DNA from: Telopea speciosissima
Lineage: Eukaryota > Streptophyta > Magnoliopsida > Proteales > Proteaceae
Direction: 5' to 3'
Length of the DNA stretch: 64,000 bases
Assembly (NCBI RefSeq): GCF_018873765.1
Contig: NC_057919.1
Location: forward strand, 69,186,984-69,250,983
The notes below the pieces were generated by a model. The model worked only from the letters and a program-made list of their open reading frames with translations, did no database searches and was not told where the DNA came from. Below are positions 11,341 through 22,574 of this stretch, one piece after another; within the stretch, counting starts at the first letter, position 1; every line of letters starts with the position of its first letter. The position numbers and the translations under genes were made by a program.

Positions 11341-12101
11341 GGATTAAATACGAATACGCTCTAAAATGCACCCAATATTCTTCATGCCCCCCTAAGGTTC
11401 TGACAAGTCCACACGCACCCCCTGAAAATCCCACATACCACCCCTACTTTATCCCCCTAAAACCATTTAAGTTCACACAAGTTAAATGCTAAAAAAATAA
11501 CCATACTATCATTTCTTCTATTTTTTTCTAAAATTTGAAAAGACCTAATTGCCCTGACCTATTTGCTAAATTTTGAAAAGACCAAAATGCACTCATCTTC
11601 GCCAAATCATCATCTTCTTTTATAATGTAGATACCCAATACCACCATCACCACCGTGAAGGCCCACCTCCATTACCATCTCCAACTCCTCCACCCTTACC
11701 AATTCCACCACCGAGAGGGGTTCCCCCTCCCTTGCCTATTCCTCCATCAACACGGTGGAATTGGTAAAGGTGGAGGAGTTGGAGGTGAGGCTTCACGGTG
11801 GTGGTGGTGGATATTTACATTGTAAAAGAAGATGATGATTTGGGGAAGATGAGGGCATTTTGTTTTTTCAAAATTTAGCAAATAGGTCAGGGCAATTAGG
11901 TCTTTTCAAATTTTAGAAAAGATAGAAAAAAGGGTAGTTTGATCATTTTTAGCATTTAACGCCTGGTGTGGACTTAAATGGCTTAAGGGGGTAAAGTAGG
12001 TGTGATACGTGGAATTTTCAGGGGGTGCGTGTGAACTTGTCAAAACCTTCAGGGGCATGAAGAATATTGGGTGCATTTTAGGGGGTATGCATATTTAACC
12101 C
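11341..12101. mobile_element. Long-TIR Mutator-like foldback element (family 1)
   Basis: Nearly the whole element is an inverted repeat: left arm 11341 to about 11705, right arm about 11760-12101, with a spacer of some 50 bases. The ends read GGATTAAATA and TATTTAACCC. The 9-bp flanks AAAAAAATA at 11332-11340 and 12103-12111 agree with the 8-11 bp duplication made by Mutator-like elements, although their A-richness weakens the case. No transposase is present. The same arm sequence (AATGCACCCAATATTC, AAGACCTAATTGCCCTGACC) recurs in the element at 42632-44330. Confidence 0.85.
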
Positions 12102-12111
12102 AAAAAAAATA

Positions 12112-12450
12112 GAATTTAGATTAAAAAGACTAGGCAAAAAAAGAGAGTTGATGAGGTTCTCCGAGGGAACCTCGAATGCCATTCCTCCAGTTAATGAAGC
12201 TGTAAGTAGCCTTGTTCTATTTGAAACCATCTGTAACTTGACCATTTTTCCCACAATTGATCTTGAATATTTCACCAGTAGTGTCAATCTTGCATTCCTT
12301 CCATTACAAAAACAAGAAATGATATCAGTAAAAGTAAAACCATTTCCTCTCACTAAAATCTTTCAAACTTCATGATACACAGTCCTAAAGAAATTTCATT
12401 TTCCAACTGGTAAGTAATTTGCTTCTGTTTTCTTTTCTTGAATTAGGTAA
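12112..12450. other. Spacer between two transposons
   Basis: Open frames on both strands (about 75-91 codons) overlap each other and show no domain or splice context. No feature supported. Confidence 0.4.
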
Positions 12451-12451
12451 T

Positions 12452-12808
12452 ACCTGTTTTGGTTGCAAGTGAAATTTTGAAGCACCAAAAAATAAAAAAA
12501 CACTTTTGTAATCATTTTCCCAGTGATTATATCATGACATTCAAACCATTCCATATTTGATTATGAAATTTACTTTACTTTGCAAATAAATCCCTTAGAT
12601 TTGGTTACCCAAAAAAAATCCCTTGGATTTGAAAAGTAAAATTTTATCAATAAATAAATAAAATTACATCTAAAAGCATTATTATCAGATATGATAAGAA
12701 ATCTAAATAGTTTATACAATCATGTTGAATAATGATTACTAAAGTTCTTTTGTTAAGTTTAAAAATTTTCACTTCCCTTCGCTTTATTTCCTTTGCAACC
12801 AAACAGTC
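12452..12808. mobile_element. MITE, GTTTGGTTGCAA family, diverged copy
   Basis: Terminal inverted repeats TTTTGGTTGCAA and TTGCAACCAAA flank an AT-rich body. The body shares GATATGATAAGAAATCTAAA and TTTATACAATCA-like blocks with the element at 22575-22918, so they are one family. No coding capacity. Confidence 0.65.
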
Positions 12809-12814
12809 ACTACT

Positions 12815-14550
12815 CTCTAAGTGTGAAATAATATGGAAAAGGAAAATCCTCTATAAGATTAATCCTTAAAATCTCAAATGCAAGTCAATATCCGTTCAGT
12901 GATAGAAATTTTCCAAAACATAAATAGTGGAACATACATGTAACAAGGGTAATAAAATGCTTATTTTTTAACCATAGGCAAATTCAATCTATCACATCAA
13001 CAATAAACACCATATAAAACATCATGAATCTCAAAGCAGAAGAAGATGCTTAAGGAATCGATGAGACTGACTCATGTTATCGGTCAATCTACTTAAGATT
13101 GTAAACACCTCCTATGGTGCAAACTAGGTTCTTGCAAATCAACCTCTAAGATAAAAATTGTCTCGCAAGCTCCTCAATAGGTGTTGCATGTTGGGGGTCC
13201 AATGCCTTGTGTTTCGTCGCTTGCATTTGTGGGTTGATAGTGAAGCAAATCTCATCCTAATGTGGACATAGGCAATCTTGCAGAACCACGTAAATCCTCA
13301 TGTGAATTGTGTGATTGTTGTTTACGATTTTCATTATTTTCTATATTGTTTTAGGTTCTCATTATTCAACAATTGCACTTTTTTTATTTTATTTTATTTT
13401 TTTCTGATGAATTAGAGTTCCACTTATTTCATGGGCCACGTCAAAACATTTCAGAGTTGTGCTCAATTGGACGTAATACAAATAATGAATAAAAAAATCC
13501 AAAACAAAACAGAGGTTGGCATTGTCTACAAATTGTTAAAAAAAAAAAAAGAAAAAAAGATACACCACCAAGTGTTGTCTCCTAAAGACATCAAACATCA
13601 TATCTTTTCCACAAGACATGTCTATTAAATATTCAAAAATGTTTTCCAATAGTCATAAGTATTGATTACTTAAGTGCATATTTGGAAAAGATGTAACCCT
13701 CAAAAAACATATTTTGAATCATCAATTTTAAAAGTATTTAAAGTTCTACTATTCAATCTTCATAAACCAAAAATTATCATAATTCTGGAACTCTGGCTGG
13801 AGATTGATGGTAACCTGTTTGGGGAGTGAGCAAGCAAATAAGAAAATAAGTCCTTTTGGGTTTTTAGTACGCAAGGTTCCTTCCTATTGGAAAGTCGAGA
13901 TGGATGGAGCTATGGATAATAAAGGATGCTCACATGTCAAGTTTCAGTCGGAATAGAGTTTGCCAAATGAAAAAATAATGACCACTAAGAAGCTGAATGA
14001 TCATAGAGAAGATTAGAGAGTTTCAAAGGGTGGTTAATAATTATGGAATTAGGTATGACATTTTACACATGGCCCACCTAAATCGGATTAGATTAGAGAG
14101 TTTCTCTAATCCAACACAAAGTTTTACCATGAGAAAGGGTGATATGGTAATTTTGACCAATTGGATATTTAGGAGATGATCTACATTGGCTATACGCAAA
14201 TTTAAATTCATTTTTTAATCATATAATAATATATCTCATGCATTTTTATCTGACCATTTCTTTTAAAAGAACTTCATTTTTTTCAGTGTACCTTCAAAGT
14301 TTTATTTCTCCACTTGAACAACTCCATTTTGATTGAAAACTTAACATGAGAAGAAGCCTTTAGGGGTCTACTGGGACACAAAATTTTAGTTATATCCAAT
14401 CCGTCATAGGGAAAACATTTGTGCCATGCATGAGATATTACAAGATTAGAAAAACCTTTTAAAAAAATACATAAACTGCATAAGAGTTCATGGAACTTCA
14501 TGCCAATTGTGGGTCCACGATATCATTTTCTATCATTTTTCCAAGGCAAG
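12815..14550. other. AT-rich intergenic stretch
   Basis: Homopolymer A and T runs (near 13380 and 13530) and short random open frames. No gene, RNA or clear repeat boundary was seen. Confidence 0.45.
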
Positions 14551-14554
14551 ATCC

Positions 14555-14935
14555 CATTATTGTATGAGAACGTACAAGAATGGGTATGAGCCGCCCAGAT
14601 AGCATCCACCATGTGAGTACGAGAATAGGAACCCGGCTCCATTTTTCCTATGTTGTGTGTACGAAGATGGGATTGGACTTGGTTGGTCCGAGTTTGGAGG
14701 GATTTTGGAGTTGAACTCTGGTATCTTTGTTCCACTTTAGAATAAGTCGTCCCACATGGTGGATGCTATCTGGGCAGCTCACACCCATTGTCGTACGTTC
14801 TCGTACGAGTACGAGAACGAAACCTAGCTCCATTTTTCCTATGTTGTGTTTAAGAGGATGGGATTGGACTTGGACTGACTCCGGAGGGATTTTGGAGTTG
14901 GATTCTGGTCTTTGGCCCACTTTTGAATAATAAGG
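14555..14935. repeat. Composite inverted and direct repeat
   Basis: The segment about 14561-14617 and its complement at about 14752-14808 form an inverted repeat of some 56 bases, with core CACATGGTGGATGCTATCTG. Each arm is followed or preceded by a roughly 105-bp direct repeat, starting GCTCCATTTTTCCTATGTTG, at about 14636 and 14829. Inverted and direct copies in one block suggest a foldback MITE plus partial duplication. Confidence 0.6.
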
Positions 14936-15139
14936 TTCCTTAGCCCACCACCAGAGGTTCTGACTAGATGAAAGGTAGCCCCTGGAGACTTAAACCATAA
15001 AACTGAAAAGAATGAAACATTCCTGGTTAGTTCCTCGCACCCAAAAAGAATGTTGTTGCCATGCTAGTCAAAGACTCAAAGTACCGTTAACCTCTAATTA
15101 CTCCCACTATACGTTGAAGAGTCTGAAATATGAGTCCGG

Positions 15140-15255
15140 TAAGTCTTTACGTACGTGAGCGACTCACAGCCATTCAGATGGAATATTCTTACATATTAGA
15201 TTTCATCTGAACGAGTGAGTCATTCACGTACGCTCATGTGTGTAAAGATTCCCCG
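15140..15255. mobile_element. Small palindromic MITE, CAGCCATTCAGATGGAA family
   Basis: The two halves are near-complements: ACGTACGTGAGCGACTCAC, then CATTCAGATGGAA, spacer, then TTTCATCTGAACG and GTGAGTCATTCACGTACG. The core matches the palindrome at 19715-19858. Confidence 0.6.
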
Positions 15256-15723
15256 CTCACCTGAAATATATATAAGACGTGATTCAAATACAACCAAGTA
15301 AATACAAATGGGAAGTTAAGAGTTTGATTATGTTATACGTATGATCAATGTTCAACACCTGTCATTTATACTTTGAAAAATACCCCTTTATGTATCTTAA
15401 ATGATAGTGAATGAAACATGTGTCAATGATTGAGCATACATACCGGGAAATTGGACACGAAATTTAATGCAAAATCAGACATGAGGGGTACTCTTTGATA
15501 CCTCTTGAAACAGTAGCAATTGGTAAAATTTGATAACCACATCATGGCATCAGCAACTATGTATGATAATTGAGAAAGTAAGAAGAGTACTTTCAGTCGT
15601 TCTCCTTCCAGTAAACCAGATAGGCAGATATATTCCATTTTGGGGGTTGTTCTTAGTCAACAAAAGAAGCTTTATCATCCTCAAATATTAAATCTCCTCT
15701 AATTAGACTACGAAGGGTCCAAA
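15256..15723. other. Spacer with no feature seen
   Basis: AT-rich sequence with one short minus-strand open frame (15423-15638) lacking any recognisable domain. Confidence 0.4.
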
Positions 15724-15889
15724 AAATTATCTCCTCCAGTTTCCCAGTCCCTCTAGTAAAAGGGAGGGGGGGTGGGGGGGGACCTCACTTGGACAGAGTG
15801 TTCAGGTAGGGGTAGGGTGGTCATTGTGCCCCCTTGATAGGAGGACTGGGGAACTGGGTCGGGCAAGGAACTAGAGGGGATAAAGATCC
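15724..15889. mobile_element. MITE, AATTATCTCC...GATAAAGATCC family, copy 1
   Basis: Ends AATTATCTCCTCCAGTTTCC and TAGAGGGGATAAAGATCC are near-inverted. The middle has GAGTGTTCAGGTAGGGGTAG and a GTGGTCATTGTGCCC block seen in the other copies at 15956, 21871, 36464 and 53513. Contains a poly-G tract near 15765-15780. Confidence 0.65.
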
Positions 15890-15955
15890 ACATAGCCCCT
15901 GCGTGTGCGAAAGCCAATGAGATCGTGCATTGGCATTATGTGGATGGGGTGGTCA

Positions 15956-16129
15956 GGATTTTATCCCCTCCAGTTCTCTGCCTTGCCTAGTTCCCCAGTG
16001 CCCCAAACAAGGGGGGCACAATGACCACCCTACTCCTGCTCGAACACTTTGCCTGGGTGAAGTCCACCCCTCCTTATTAGAGGCACTGGAGCAATTGGGC
16101 CTGACAGGAAACTGGAGGAGATAATTTTC
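15956..16129. mobile_element. MITE, same family, copy 2 in opposite orientation
   Basis: Begins GGATTTTATCCCCTCCAGTT and ends CTGGAGGAGATAATTTTC; the inverse of copy 1, only about 65 bases away from it. No coding capacity. Confidence 0.65.
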
Positions 16130-16187
16130 TATAATGGTCATTTCACTCCATCGCTTTGTATCTGCCATGTGGGGGTATACTGCCAAT

Positions 16188-16376
16188 TTGGATCCTCTAC
16201 TGCCGAGTTGCCCCGTAGGACCCTACAACTAAGACACAGCAAGGCAGTAAATGACCAGCTTACCCCCACTCGGGCAAGGCACTAGGGCAGGGGTAAGGTG
16301 GTCATTCCCCACCTTGCTGTGTCTTGACAGTAAGGTCATGCCGGGCAGCTGGGCAGTAGAGGAACAGGATCCGATA
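16188..16376. mobile_element. Palindromic MITE with TTGGATCCTCTA ends
   Basis: Starts TTGGATCCTCTACTGCC and ends GGCAGTAGAGGAACAGGATCC. Internal halves pair through GACACAGCAAGG and CCTTGCTGTGTC. A second copy lies at 29878-30060. Confidence 0.65.
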
Positions 16377-16533
16377 CACTGCCCCTACACAGAACTGTTC
16401 TACTTCAACTAATACAGCCAAACGTCATCTATGCTCAGTCGTGACCGTCACTAAGATTCCACAGAGGTCATAAGACAACTCACGTCTCCCCTTCTTTCCA
16501 CAAGCCGGCACCAGTCTAAATTCCAAAATTCAT

Positions 16534-16561
16534 CACGTGCGTTTAATCTTTACACTATAAG
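16534..16561 (+). promoter_or_regulatory. G-box and TATA-like box of the LURP-type gene
   Basis: CACGTG at 16534-16539 is a perfect G-box. ACTATAAGA at 16553-16561 is a weak TATA-like motif about 50 bases before the ATG. Role inferred from position only. Confidence 0.35.
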
Positions 16562-16607
16562 AGGTAGATCGTTCGTCGTCCAGTAATTGAGGAATCAACC
16601 CCCTTTA

Positions 16608-17370
16608 ATGGTTTCTAGTACTTCTGTGACGGCCATGTCTAGTTCATCATCAGATGATCAAGAACAGAGAACAATCCTTGATTCTCTAATGGTTTTCTCT
16701 AATATTACTAATACATCTTCCCCTGCTCGCCTAACCCTTTGGCGTCAATCCTTACTCTTTAATGGAAATGGTTACACAGTCTACGATGATTTGGGTGGTA
16801 GTTTAGTTTTCCGAGTTGATAACTATGCCTGTAACCGGAAGCAGGAGATGTTCCTTATGGATTTCGCCGGCCATGTCTTGTTTACAATTTGCCGCCGTAG
16901 CCGCTGTCACCGAAAGGTAATATTGGAGGGTTGGGAAGCATTTAAGGGTGATAAAGAGGAAGGAAGATATGGTACTGGTCTTCATAAGCCTTTCATGGTA
17001 GCAAAAAAGGCTTTCAACAACCCTTGTTGCAGTATAACAGTAGTCACCGGCGATAAGTACCTAATTAAGTGGTCAGGTCGAGAGGGATGGTCAAAGATCT
17101 TCCCGGCGGCAGCAACAGCAGCAGCTACATTACCAATAGCCCAGGTAAGAATTTTGAAGAAATGGGTCCCACAGTTTGATGCATTATATTGATTCCAGTT
17201 TCATTGAAGTTAATAGAATTTATATTTTTGTGATACAGATTAGCAGGAAATTTGGGACTGCACCGGAATCTTCTTCGCTGGGAAAAGATGTCTTTAGCTT
17301 GAGTGTACAGCCAGGGGTTGATCATGCTATAGTAATGGCAATGGTTATGATCAGTGATGCTATGAGATGA
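16608..17370 (+). CDS. LURP-one-related (LOR, DUF567) protein
   Basis: Two exons, 16608-17144 and 17239-17370, with a phase-0 GT-AG intron, encode 222 residues, the normal size for the plant LOR family. Hallmarks in order: LTLWRQSLLFNGNGYTVYDD, FRVDNY, the MFLMDFAGHVLFTI strand pair, a disrupted loop, and the C-terminal helix DVFSLSVQPGVDHAIVMAMV preceded by a short loop. LOR proteins have the tubby/phospholipid-scramblase-like fold, a 12-stranded barrel around a hydrophobic helix; LURP1 itself acts in defence against oomycetes, while most paralogues are uncharacterised. The upstream frame is open to 16587 but without ATG, so 16608 is chosen. Three MITEs lie within 900 bases upstream and may form part of the promoter. 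Confidence 0.88.
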
Positions 17371-17399
17371 GTTTCTGGCCTGTACCGAAAATGTTTGAT

Positions 17400-17600
17400 T
17401 AATTGCCCAGCTGCCAAGTATTTGACTCAATGGGGGGCATTCGGATCCAGATCTTCTATGGCGCAGGCTGCCCGTCCTACCGTGCTGCGCAGACACAAGG
17501 TGGCACGCATTGACCGTCTTACCCTGCCCGAACGGGGTAAGGCGGTCATGAACGCGCCCCTCTATCTGTGCAGCATAGACAAGACAGGGCTGCATTGGAT
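17400..17600. repeat. Degenerate palindromic MITE directly after the LURP-type gene
   Basis: Contains GGATCCAGATC at one side and imperfectly complementary segments (GCGCAGACACAAGGTGGC with GCGCCCCTCTATCTGTGC). It resembles the GGATCC-ended MITEs at 16188 and 29878 but is too diverged to bound well. The remaining sequence to 17980 shows nothing. Confidence 0.35.
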
Positions 17601-17989
17601 TTATTGTACTTTTAGTTCATTCTTTTGTTCTTTCATGTGTGAAACAAACACACCACCCAGTTTGAGAGAGAGAGGTCGTCTGCGTAGTTTAGGTTTTACT
17701 GTATTCTGTATATATAGTAGCTGAAAGCCTGAAATCTCATAATGATCAATAGAAAACTTGTTCCAATCTCATAAATAATACTGAGTATTAGGTTAATTTT
17801 TTTTGTCATTTTTAGTAAAAGATTTTTTATTTTCAAAGCGGGTAAATCCTGCCATTTCACATAAAAACTGCGTTAACTTATTTCAAATTTTTTGAAAATC
17901 CTTTTTAATGCCTTGCTCTCTTTTTCCTAGAAGTATTTGCTCCAAATTTGATTCATTGAATGCTTAAATTGGAGAGGTTTTCTGATTAA

Positions 17990-19570
17990 TGCAAAACTTA
18001 TCTCTAATTTCATGGAAGAGTATGTGTAAGCCGAAAAATTGATGAAGGTTTGGGGGTTAAGGCTTAACTCTATTCATAATGAAGTCCTCCTTCTACGTCT
18101 TGGTGGGAGACTTTTGATTAATCCTAACTCTTTACTGTGTAGAGTGCTTAAAACCAAATATTTCCCAAGATCTAGCGTCTTTTCTCATGATTTCAAACCT
18201 AAAAGAAGTTCATGGACTTGATTTAATATTACGTATATCATTCATAAGTCGATAAAGCTATTCTGCTAGAAGGTTGGGAGTGGATCATCCATCAACCTTT
18301 GGGCAGAGCCTTGGATCCCAAGATGGCTCTATAGCTTTTTATGTGATGTTATGAATCATGTTCCTTTGGTTGAGAAGGTGAATGAGTTATTAGTTGGTAG
18401 ATCATGGAATATATCTCTGATTACATCTCTTTTCCACCTAATATTGCATCAGGCCTTATTGCTAAGTTACCATTTACTAAAAATGTTTATAATGATTTTT
18501 GTTTTGTCACTTATAAGAAAATGGTTTGTTATCTTACAAAATAGAAACTAGGCTTCTTACCGTTGAAACCTTACATAGTGATCCATTGGTTTCTACTATG
18601 GAGCAAAGTTGTAGGTCTTTTTGAAAATTGTTTTGGAAAGCCAAGCTACACCCAAAATTTAAAATATTTTTTTGGAAATTGTTAAATGGGGTGTAACCAC
18701 TATGTTCTTAGGAGAGGGAAACAGATGGGCATTTATTCCTCTTATTCTTTTTCCAAAAGAATATGGACAATCGGGTTATTAGGTTTAAGATTTGAATGGC
18801 TCCAAGTTTCATCCTTATACGATCTTATGTGCACCTTGTTTGTTCTAATGATTCTCCAACTAAAGACACAATCCTATTTCTCTCAATATTCTTTATTACT
18901 CGTAACTCATTGCAGTCCAAATCCTCTTAGAATCATTACTAATATCTACAAGTGGATGGGAGACCAAAATCTGCTTGGAGCTGACCCTATACCTAAAGTA
19001 GATCCTTGCCTAATATCGTCTTTGTCCTTATGGGATATCCTTGAATCTACTCAACCTGATCATACCACTGTGATTTGTGATGGGAGTACGTTTTAAACAT
19101 AACACCAATGAACAGGATAGACACTCATTATTATTACTCATCGAAAGGCCTCTATTGCCTACATGGATTTTGGTTATGCAGAGAGTGCGTTGGAAGCTGA
19201 AGCAAAAGTAGTGCTCGAGGGCTTACAACAAACAATGTCACTAGGAGTTGAGCATGTAGAGATTTGGACTGATTGTCAGATTTTAGTGAAGTGGATGGAA
19301 CATAAAAATCAACAATGGCCTTGGAAAACCTATACGATTGTTTATGATATTATGTTACTTATCAAATGTTGTTGTGAAAGTTTGTACTATTAAGAAGACT
19401 AGAGACAGTTTGTACTATTAAGAAGACTAGAGAGTATGTTACCTTAAGCTCGTATCTTGGTTAATCATGCTAGAATATCTAAAAATAGAATTACTATATT
19501 GGACAATGTAGATGATTTCTTTCTTAGCTTTTAATATATATATATTTTTAGGAAAAAAAAAAAAAAAAAG
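17990..19570 (+). mobile_element. LINE (non-LTR retrotransposon) 3' relic
   Basis: Broken frames encode the 3' half of a plant LINE polyprotein. The end of the reverse transcriptase region (INPNSLLCRVLKTKYFPRSS and GSGSSINLWAEPWIP, 18060-18320) comes first, then the zinc-binding segment (KIFFWK, about 18660). An RNase H domain follows (AESALEAEAKVVLEGLQQ and IWTDCQILVKWM, 19180-19330). A short AT repeat and a poly(A) tract at 19552-19569 mark the retrotransposon 3' end. Many stops; non-functional and 5' truncated. Confidence 0.78.
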
Positions 19571-19657
19571 ACATATATTTGAGACGCTAAGGAAATTAGG
19601 ACCTTTTAGAGGAGTTGAGTTCATCTTCCAAAAATAATCTATAACATTGAAGAAAGT

Positions 19658-19660
<3 letters not shown>

Positions 19661-19704
<44 letters not shown>
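19661..19704 (+). repeat. (AC)n microsatellite
   Basis: Twenty-two uninterrupted AC units. Minus-strand open frames over it are artefacts. Confidence 0.95.
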
Positions 19705-19706
<2 letters not shown>

Positions 19707-19714
19707 ACCTCTTG

Positions 19715-19858
19715 TTATCTGAGCGAGGGGGTGAATGTTCACGCACATGTTCACGTAGGTGAACGATTTACAGCCATTCAGATGGAACATTCCTCCAAAG
19801 TGGATTCCATCTGAACGGCTGTGAGTCGGAACATTCCCTGCCCTCGTGGATGCTCAGC
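19715..19858. mobile_element. Small palindromic MITE, CAGCCATTCAGATGGAA family, second copy
   Basis: TTTACAGCCATTCAGATGGA pairs with TCCATCTGAACGGCTGTGA across a short spacer, and CTGAGCGAGGG near 19719 pairs with CCTCGTGGATGCTCAG near the right end. Shares its core with 15140-15255. Confidence 0.6.
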
Positions 19859-19887
19859 TCAGTTCATCTTCCAAAAATACTCTATGT

Positions 19888-19890
<3 letters not shown>

Positions 19891-19920
<30 letters not shown>
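19891..19920 (+). repeat. (GA)n microsatellite
   Basis: Fifteen GA units. The following sequence to 20300 is the 3' flank of the DRM1-like gene and shows no separate feature. Confidence 0.9.
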
Positions 19921-19922
<2 letters not shown>

Positions 19923-20304
19923 CTTTTAGTTTCCAAAACATTACAAAGCTCTCAGACAACTCAGAAACCAGCCCTAAATACATACATAATATAAACAACA
20001 TTACACAAGCACACACATACATCTCGTCCTATTATTTCCTCCTTTCCACCTCACCGAAGCTTAAGATTTACCACACCTGCAGTGACCTGACAAGTGAGGA
20101 CAACACTCATCTATGTTATTATATTGCAGACACAAACCATGTCACACTACACTAAGCAGTACTTGAAAAATTCACATATTTATACTACAAAGCTGAGTTT
20201 CTGGTCTCGTCAAAGGAAGAATTCGCATCGGCCGGTAATTAAGAAAAAGCTGTAGAACGAGCCCTCATTATCGTCATCATCGTCAAGTAGTCTCTCACTC
20301 GTAT

Positions 20305-21483
20305 TCACAAATCGTAAGGAGAAGGAGGGCTCCTGGCTCCATCATCCTTTGCTGCTCTCTCGTACGCATCCGATGTTGACCTCCGTCGGAACCGTTTCGA
20401 TCCCCTACTTCCTGCCCACCACCACCACCACCATCAATAAATCATTCTTTTCGATTTAATCCACACTCCCTCAAACAAAGAAAATCTCAGAATAAACATT
20501 CGATTTGCATAAATACGTTCTTTTAGTAAAAAAATTAGTACTAATTTGAGATATCCCCTACTTAGGGTTTCTACATTACACATCATCATCACTTGTTCTT
20601 TCTTAATTTTGATTTTGGAAATGCGAGTTCTGAGAAACGATAAAAGAAGTTCCATCACTTCTCAGAACCAGATTCTCCCCTGGGCACTCCCTGGGTGCTG
20701 AGCTCCCTGGAGAGGAGCCGGATCCGAAGTCCGGCCGTCGGATATGGGAAAGGGGACATCCAAGGCTACCGGAGCACGTCAGGTCACGGTGCCTGTAACT
20801 GTAATTTGAACACATGCACAGGGGCAAATTTGTCCTTCTACGAAAAACCAAATAATCTACAACAGTACAATGTTAATCTAATCTGCCAATTCTTGATTCT
20901 CCGTTGACGAGCTTCCCTAAATTTGAAATACCGAAATTACCCACGATAGTATACCTCAGGCTCACTCCTTTCAGAGTTGTTGTCCATCGGTGCTCAACAG
21001 ACACACCGGAAAATGGAACAACATAAAAGAAATAGCAGGCTTACCGGAAAATGGTGATATCGAAGGAGTAGATCCGGCCGGTGAAACCGGCGGTGATCCA
21101 TAATTTCCAGGAGGCTTTACTATCATGATGCTGCGTGTAACCCTCATCGCTTCCTCTGTACTATCATCACCGTATAATCTTCCGTTCCCTCCCTCCGACA
21201 CCTCTGCAAACCAAAACGAACCCAAACAAATCAGCAATCTAGGATCGATTTGGCTTAATATTTATAAGCTACCGAAGACGAAGTCATCGGATCCATGGAT
21301 CTGAGCTGTTCAGATTAATACAGAGCTCAAGACGTATCAATCATCAGATAGAGACAGCATCTGCATACCCTTCCCGGAATTAGATCGGAAACTGAAGGTA
21401 GAGTCTTTCCGGAGCTTGCCAAGACCGTTATCCGGCCGAGGTCCGGCGACTGTGTCGTCCCAAAGCTTGTCCAAGAGACCCAT
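20305..21483 (-). CDS. Dormancy/auxin-associated (DRM1/ARP) family protein
   Basis: Minus-strand exons 21483-21369, 21203-21045 and 20411-20305, phase-1 introns, 126 residues. The N terminus MGLLDKLWDDTVAGPRPDNG is the signature of the auxin-repressed/dormancy-associated family, followed by GLGKLRK. Exon 2 carries the conserved SIMIVKPP and PPVSPAGSTP segment. Exon 3 ends in RFRRRSTSDAYERA and SPPSPYDL, the C terminus typical of the longer DRM1-homologue subgroup. Family members are small, probably disordered proteins whose transcripts mark bud dormancy and growth arrest; no biochemical activity is established. Intron 2 (20412-21044) is large and holds a short GC-rich palindrome near 20675-20750. 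Complete by every visible criterion. Confidence 0.88.
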
Positions 21484-21870
21484 GATGGATATTAGAGTGT
21501 TCCCTTTCTTCTGAGAGAGCGAGTTAGTAGAGTTCAGACCTCAAGAGTCGAGAGTGTTCTCCACAGAAGTTTCCGGAGACAGAACAAGAAGGATGTGCTC
21601 TCACTACTGCTACCCAAAATGGAGGAATGGCAATTGGCAGGTCCTTTTGCCTGCAAGCCGCAACAGATGTTTAATAGGAAACAGGCCTTAAATGTCGAAC
21701 AAGTCTAAAAGGATAACAATGTTTTGGACCGTCGATAAAGATCTCTAAGGTGGGTGGAATGGTGGGGCCTTTGGATGGGACATAGACGTCGTGGGATAAG
21801 AATGAATTGACAGGGTATCCCAATTTCTTTTGAGTAAAGCACGCAACAACCCGCAACGTGGCAATTTTAC

Positions 21871-22053
21871 GGATCTTTATCACCTCCAGTTTGCTGACCG
21901 GCCCAGTTCCCAGTTCCCAGTTCCTCTAACAAAGGGAGCTGAAATGACCTCTTTACCCATGCCCAAACACCCTACCCGGGTGGGATCCACCATCCCCCTA
22001 TTAGAGGAATTGGGGAACTGGATCGATCAGCAGACTGAAGGTGATAATTTTCC
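21871..22053. mobile_element. MITE, AATTATC...GATCTTTATCACC family, copy 3
   Basis: Begins GGATCTTTATCACCTCCAGT and ends GAAGGTGATAATTTTCC, with GTTCCTCTAACAAAGGGAGC and CCCTATTAGAGGAATTGGGG as internal complements. Closely related to 36464-36640. Confidence 0.7.
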
Positions 22054-22110
22054 TATTTTTACCCAGTAGAGGGCAAGAGGTGGTCACGTGATGGGATCCC
22101 CCTCCTTTAA

Positions 22111-22532
22111 AGTAGGCTTGTAACCAGATCGGATTTGGTTCAGATACGGATCGGATGTAATCAGATCCGGATATTCCTTTATCGAAAACGGATACCTTTA
22201 AATGGATTCGGATTCGGATGCGGATCGAATTCAGATTTTTAACCATCCTTCTGTCTTGTATAACCCAAACTTTTCTCCCCTTAGTGGATACAATTTACTC
22301 TCAATCCATAGTTCTAGATCATGATTCTCTTTTCCTCATATTCTAGAACCTGTTGAACCTTCAAAAACCCTCAAGATCATTATTTACTTAATTTTTTATA
22401 ATTAAGTACTTGGATTCGGATTTTTTTTCCGGATATCTCTAAATGAATTCGGATGCCCCTAAACGGCTACGGATGCAGATGCGAATCGAATTTAGATTTT
22501 CGATTATCCATTTACAGCCCTACTTCTAAGTA
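22111..22532. mobile_element. GGATCGGAT-rich terminal-repeat element
   Basis: Subterminal runs of GGATTCGGAT and CGGATGCGGATCGAATT on both sides, with ends GGCTTGTAACC and TTTACAGCCCTAC that are near-complementary. Resembles the smaller element at 25211-25456, where an 8-bp target duplication points to hAT. No protein coding. Confidence 0.5.
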
Positions 22533-22574
22533 GTGGCATTTAGGTTTAGCCCCCCGAGACTTGTGTTTCCTCCA

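Noticed and set aside
19439-19790. Minus-strand Cys/Val-repeat proteins
   Set aside because: Pure translation of the (AC)n microsatellite.
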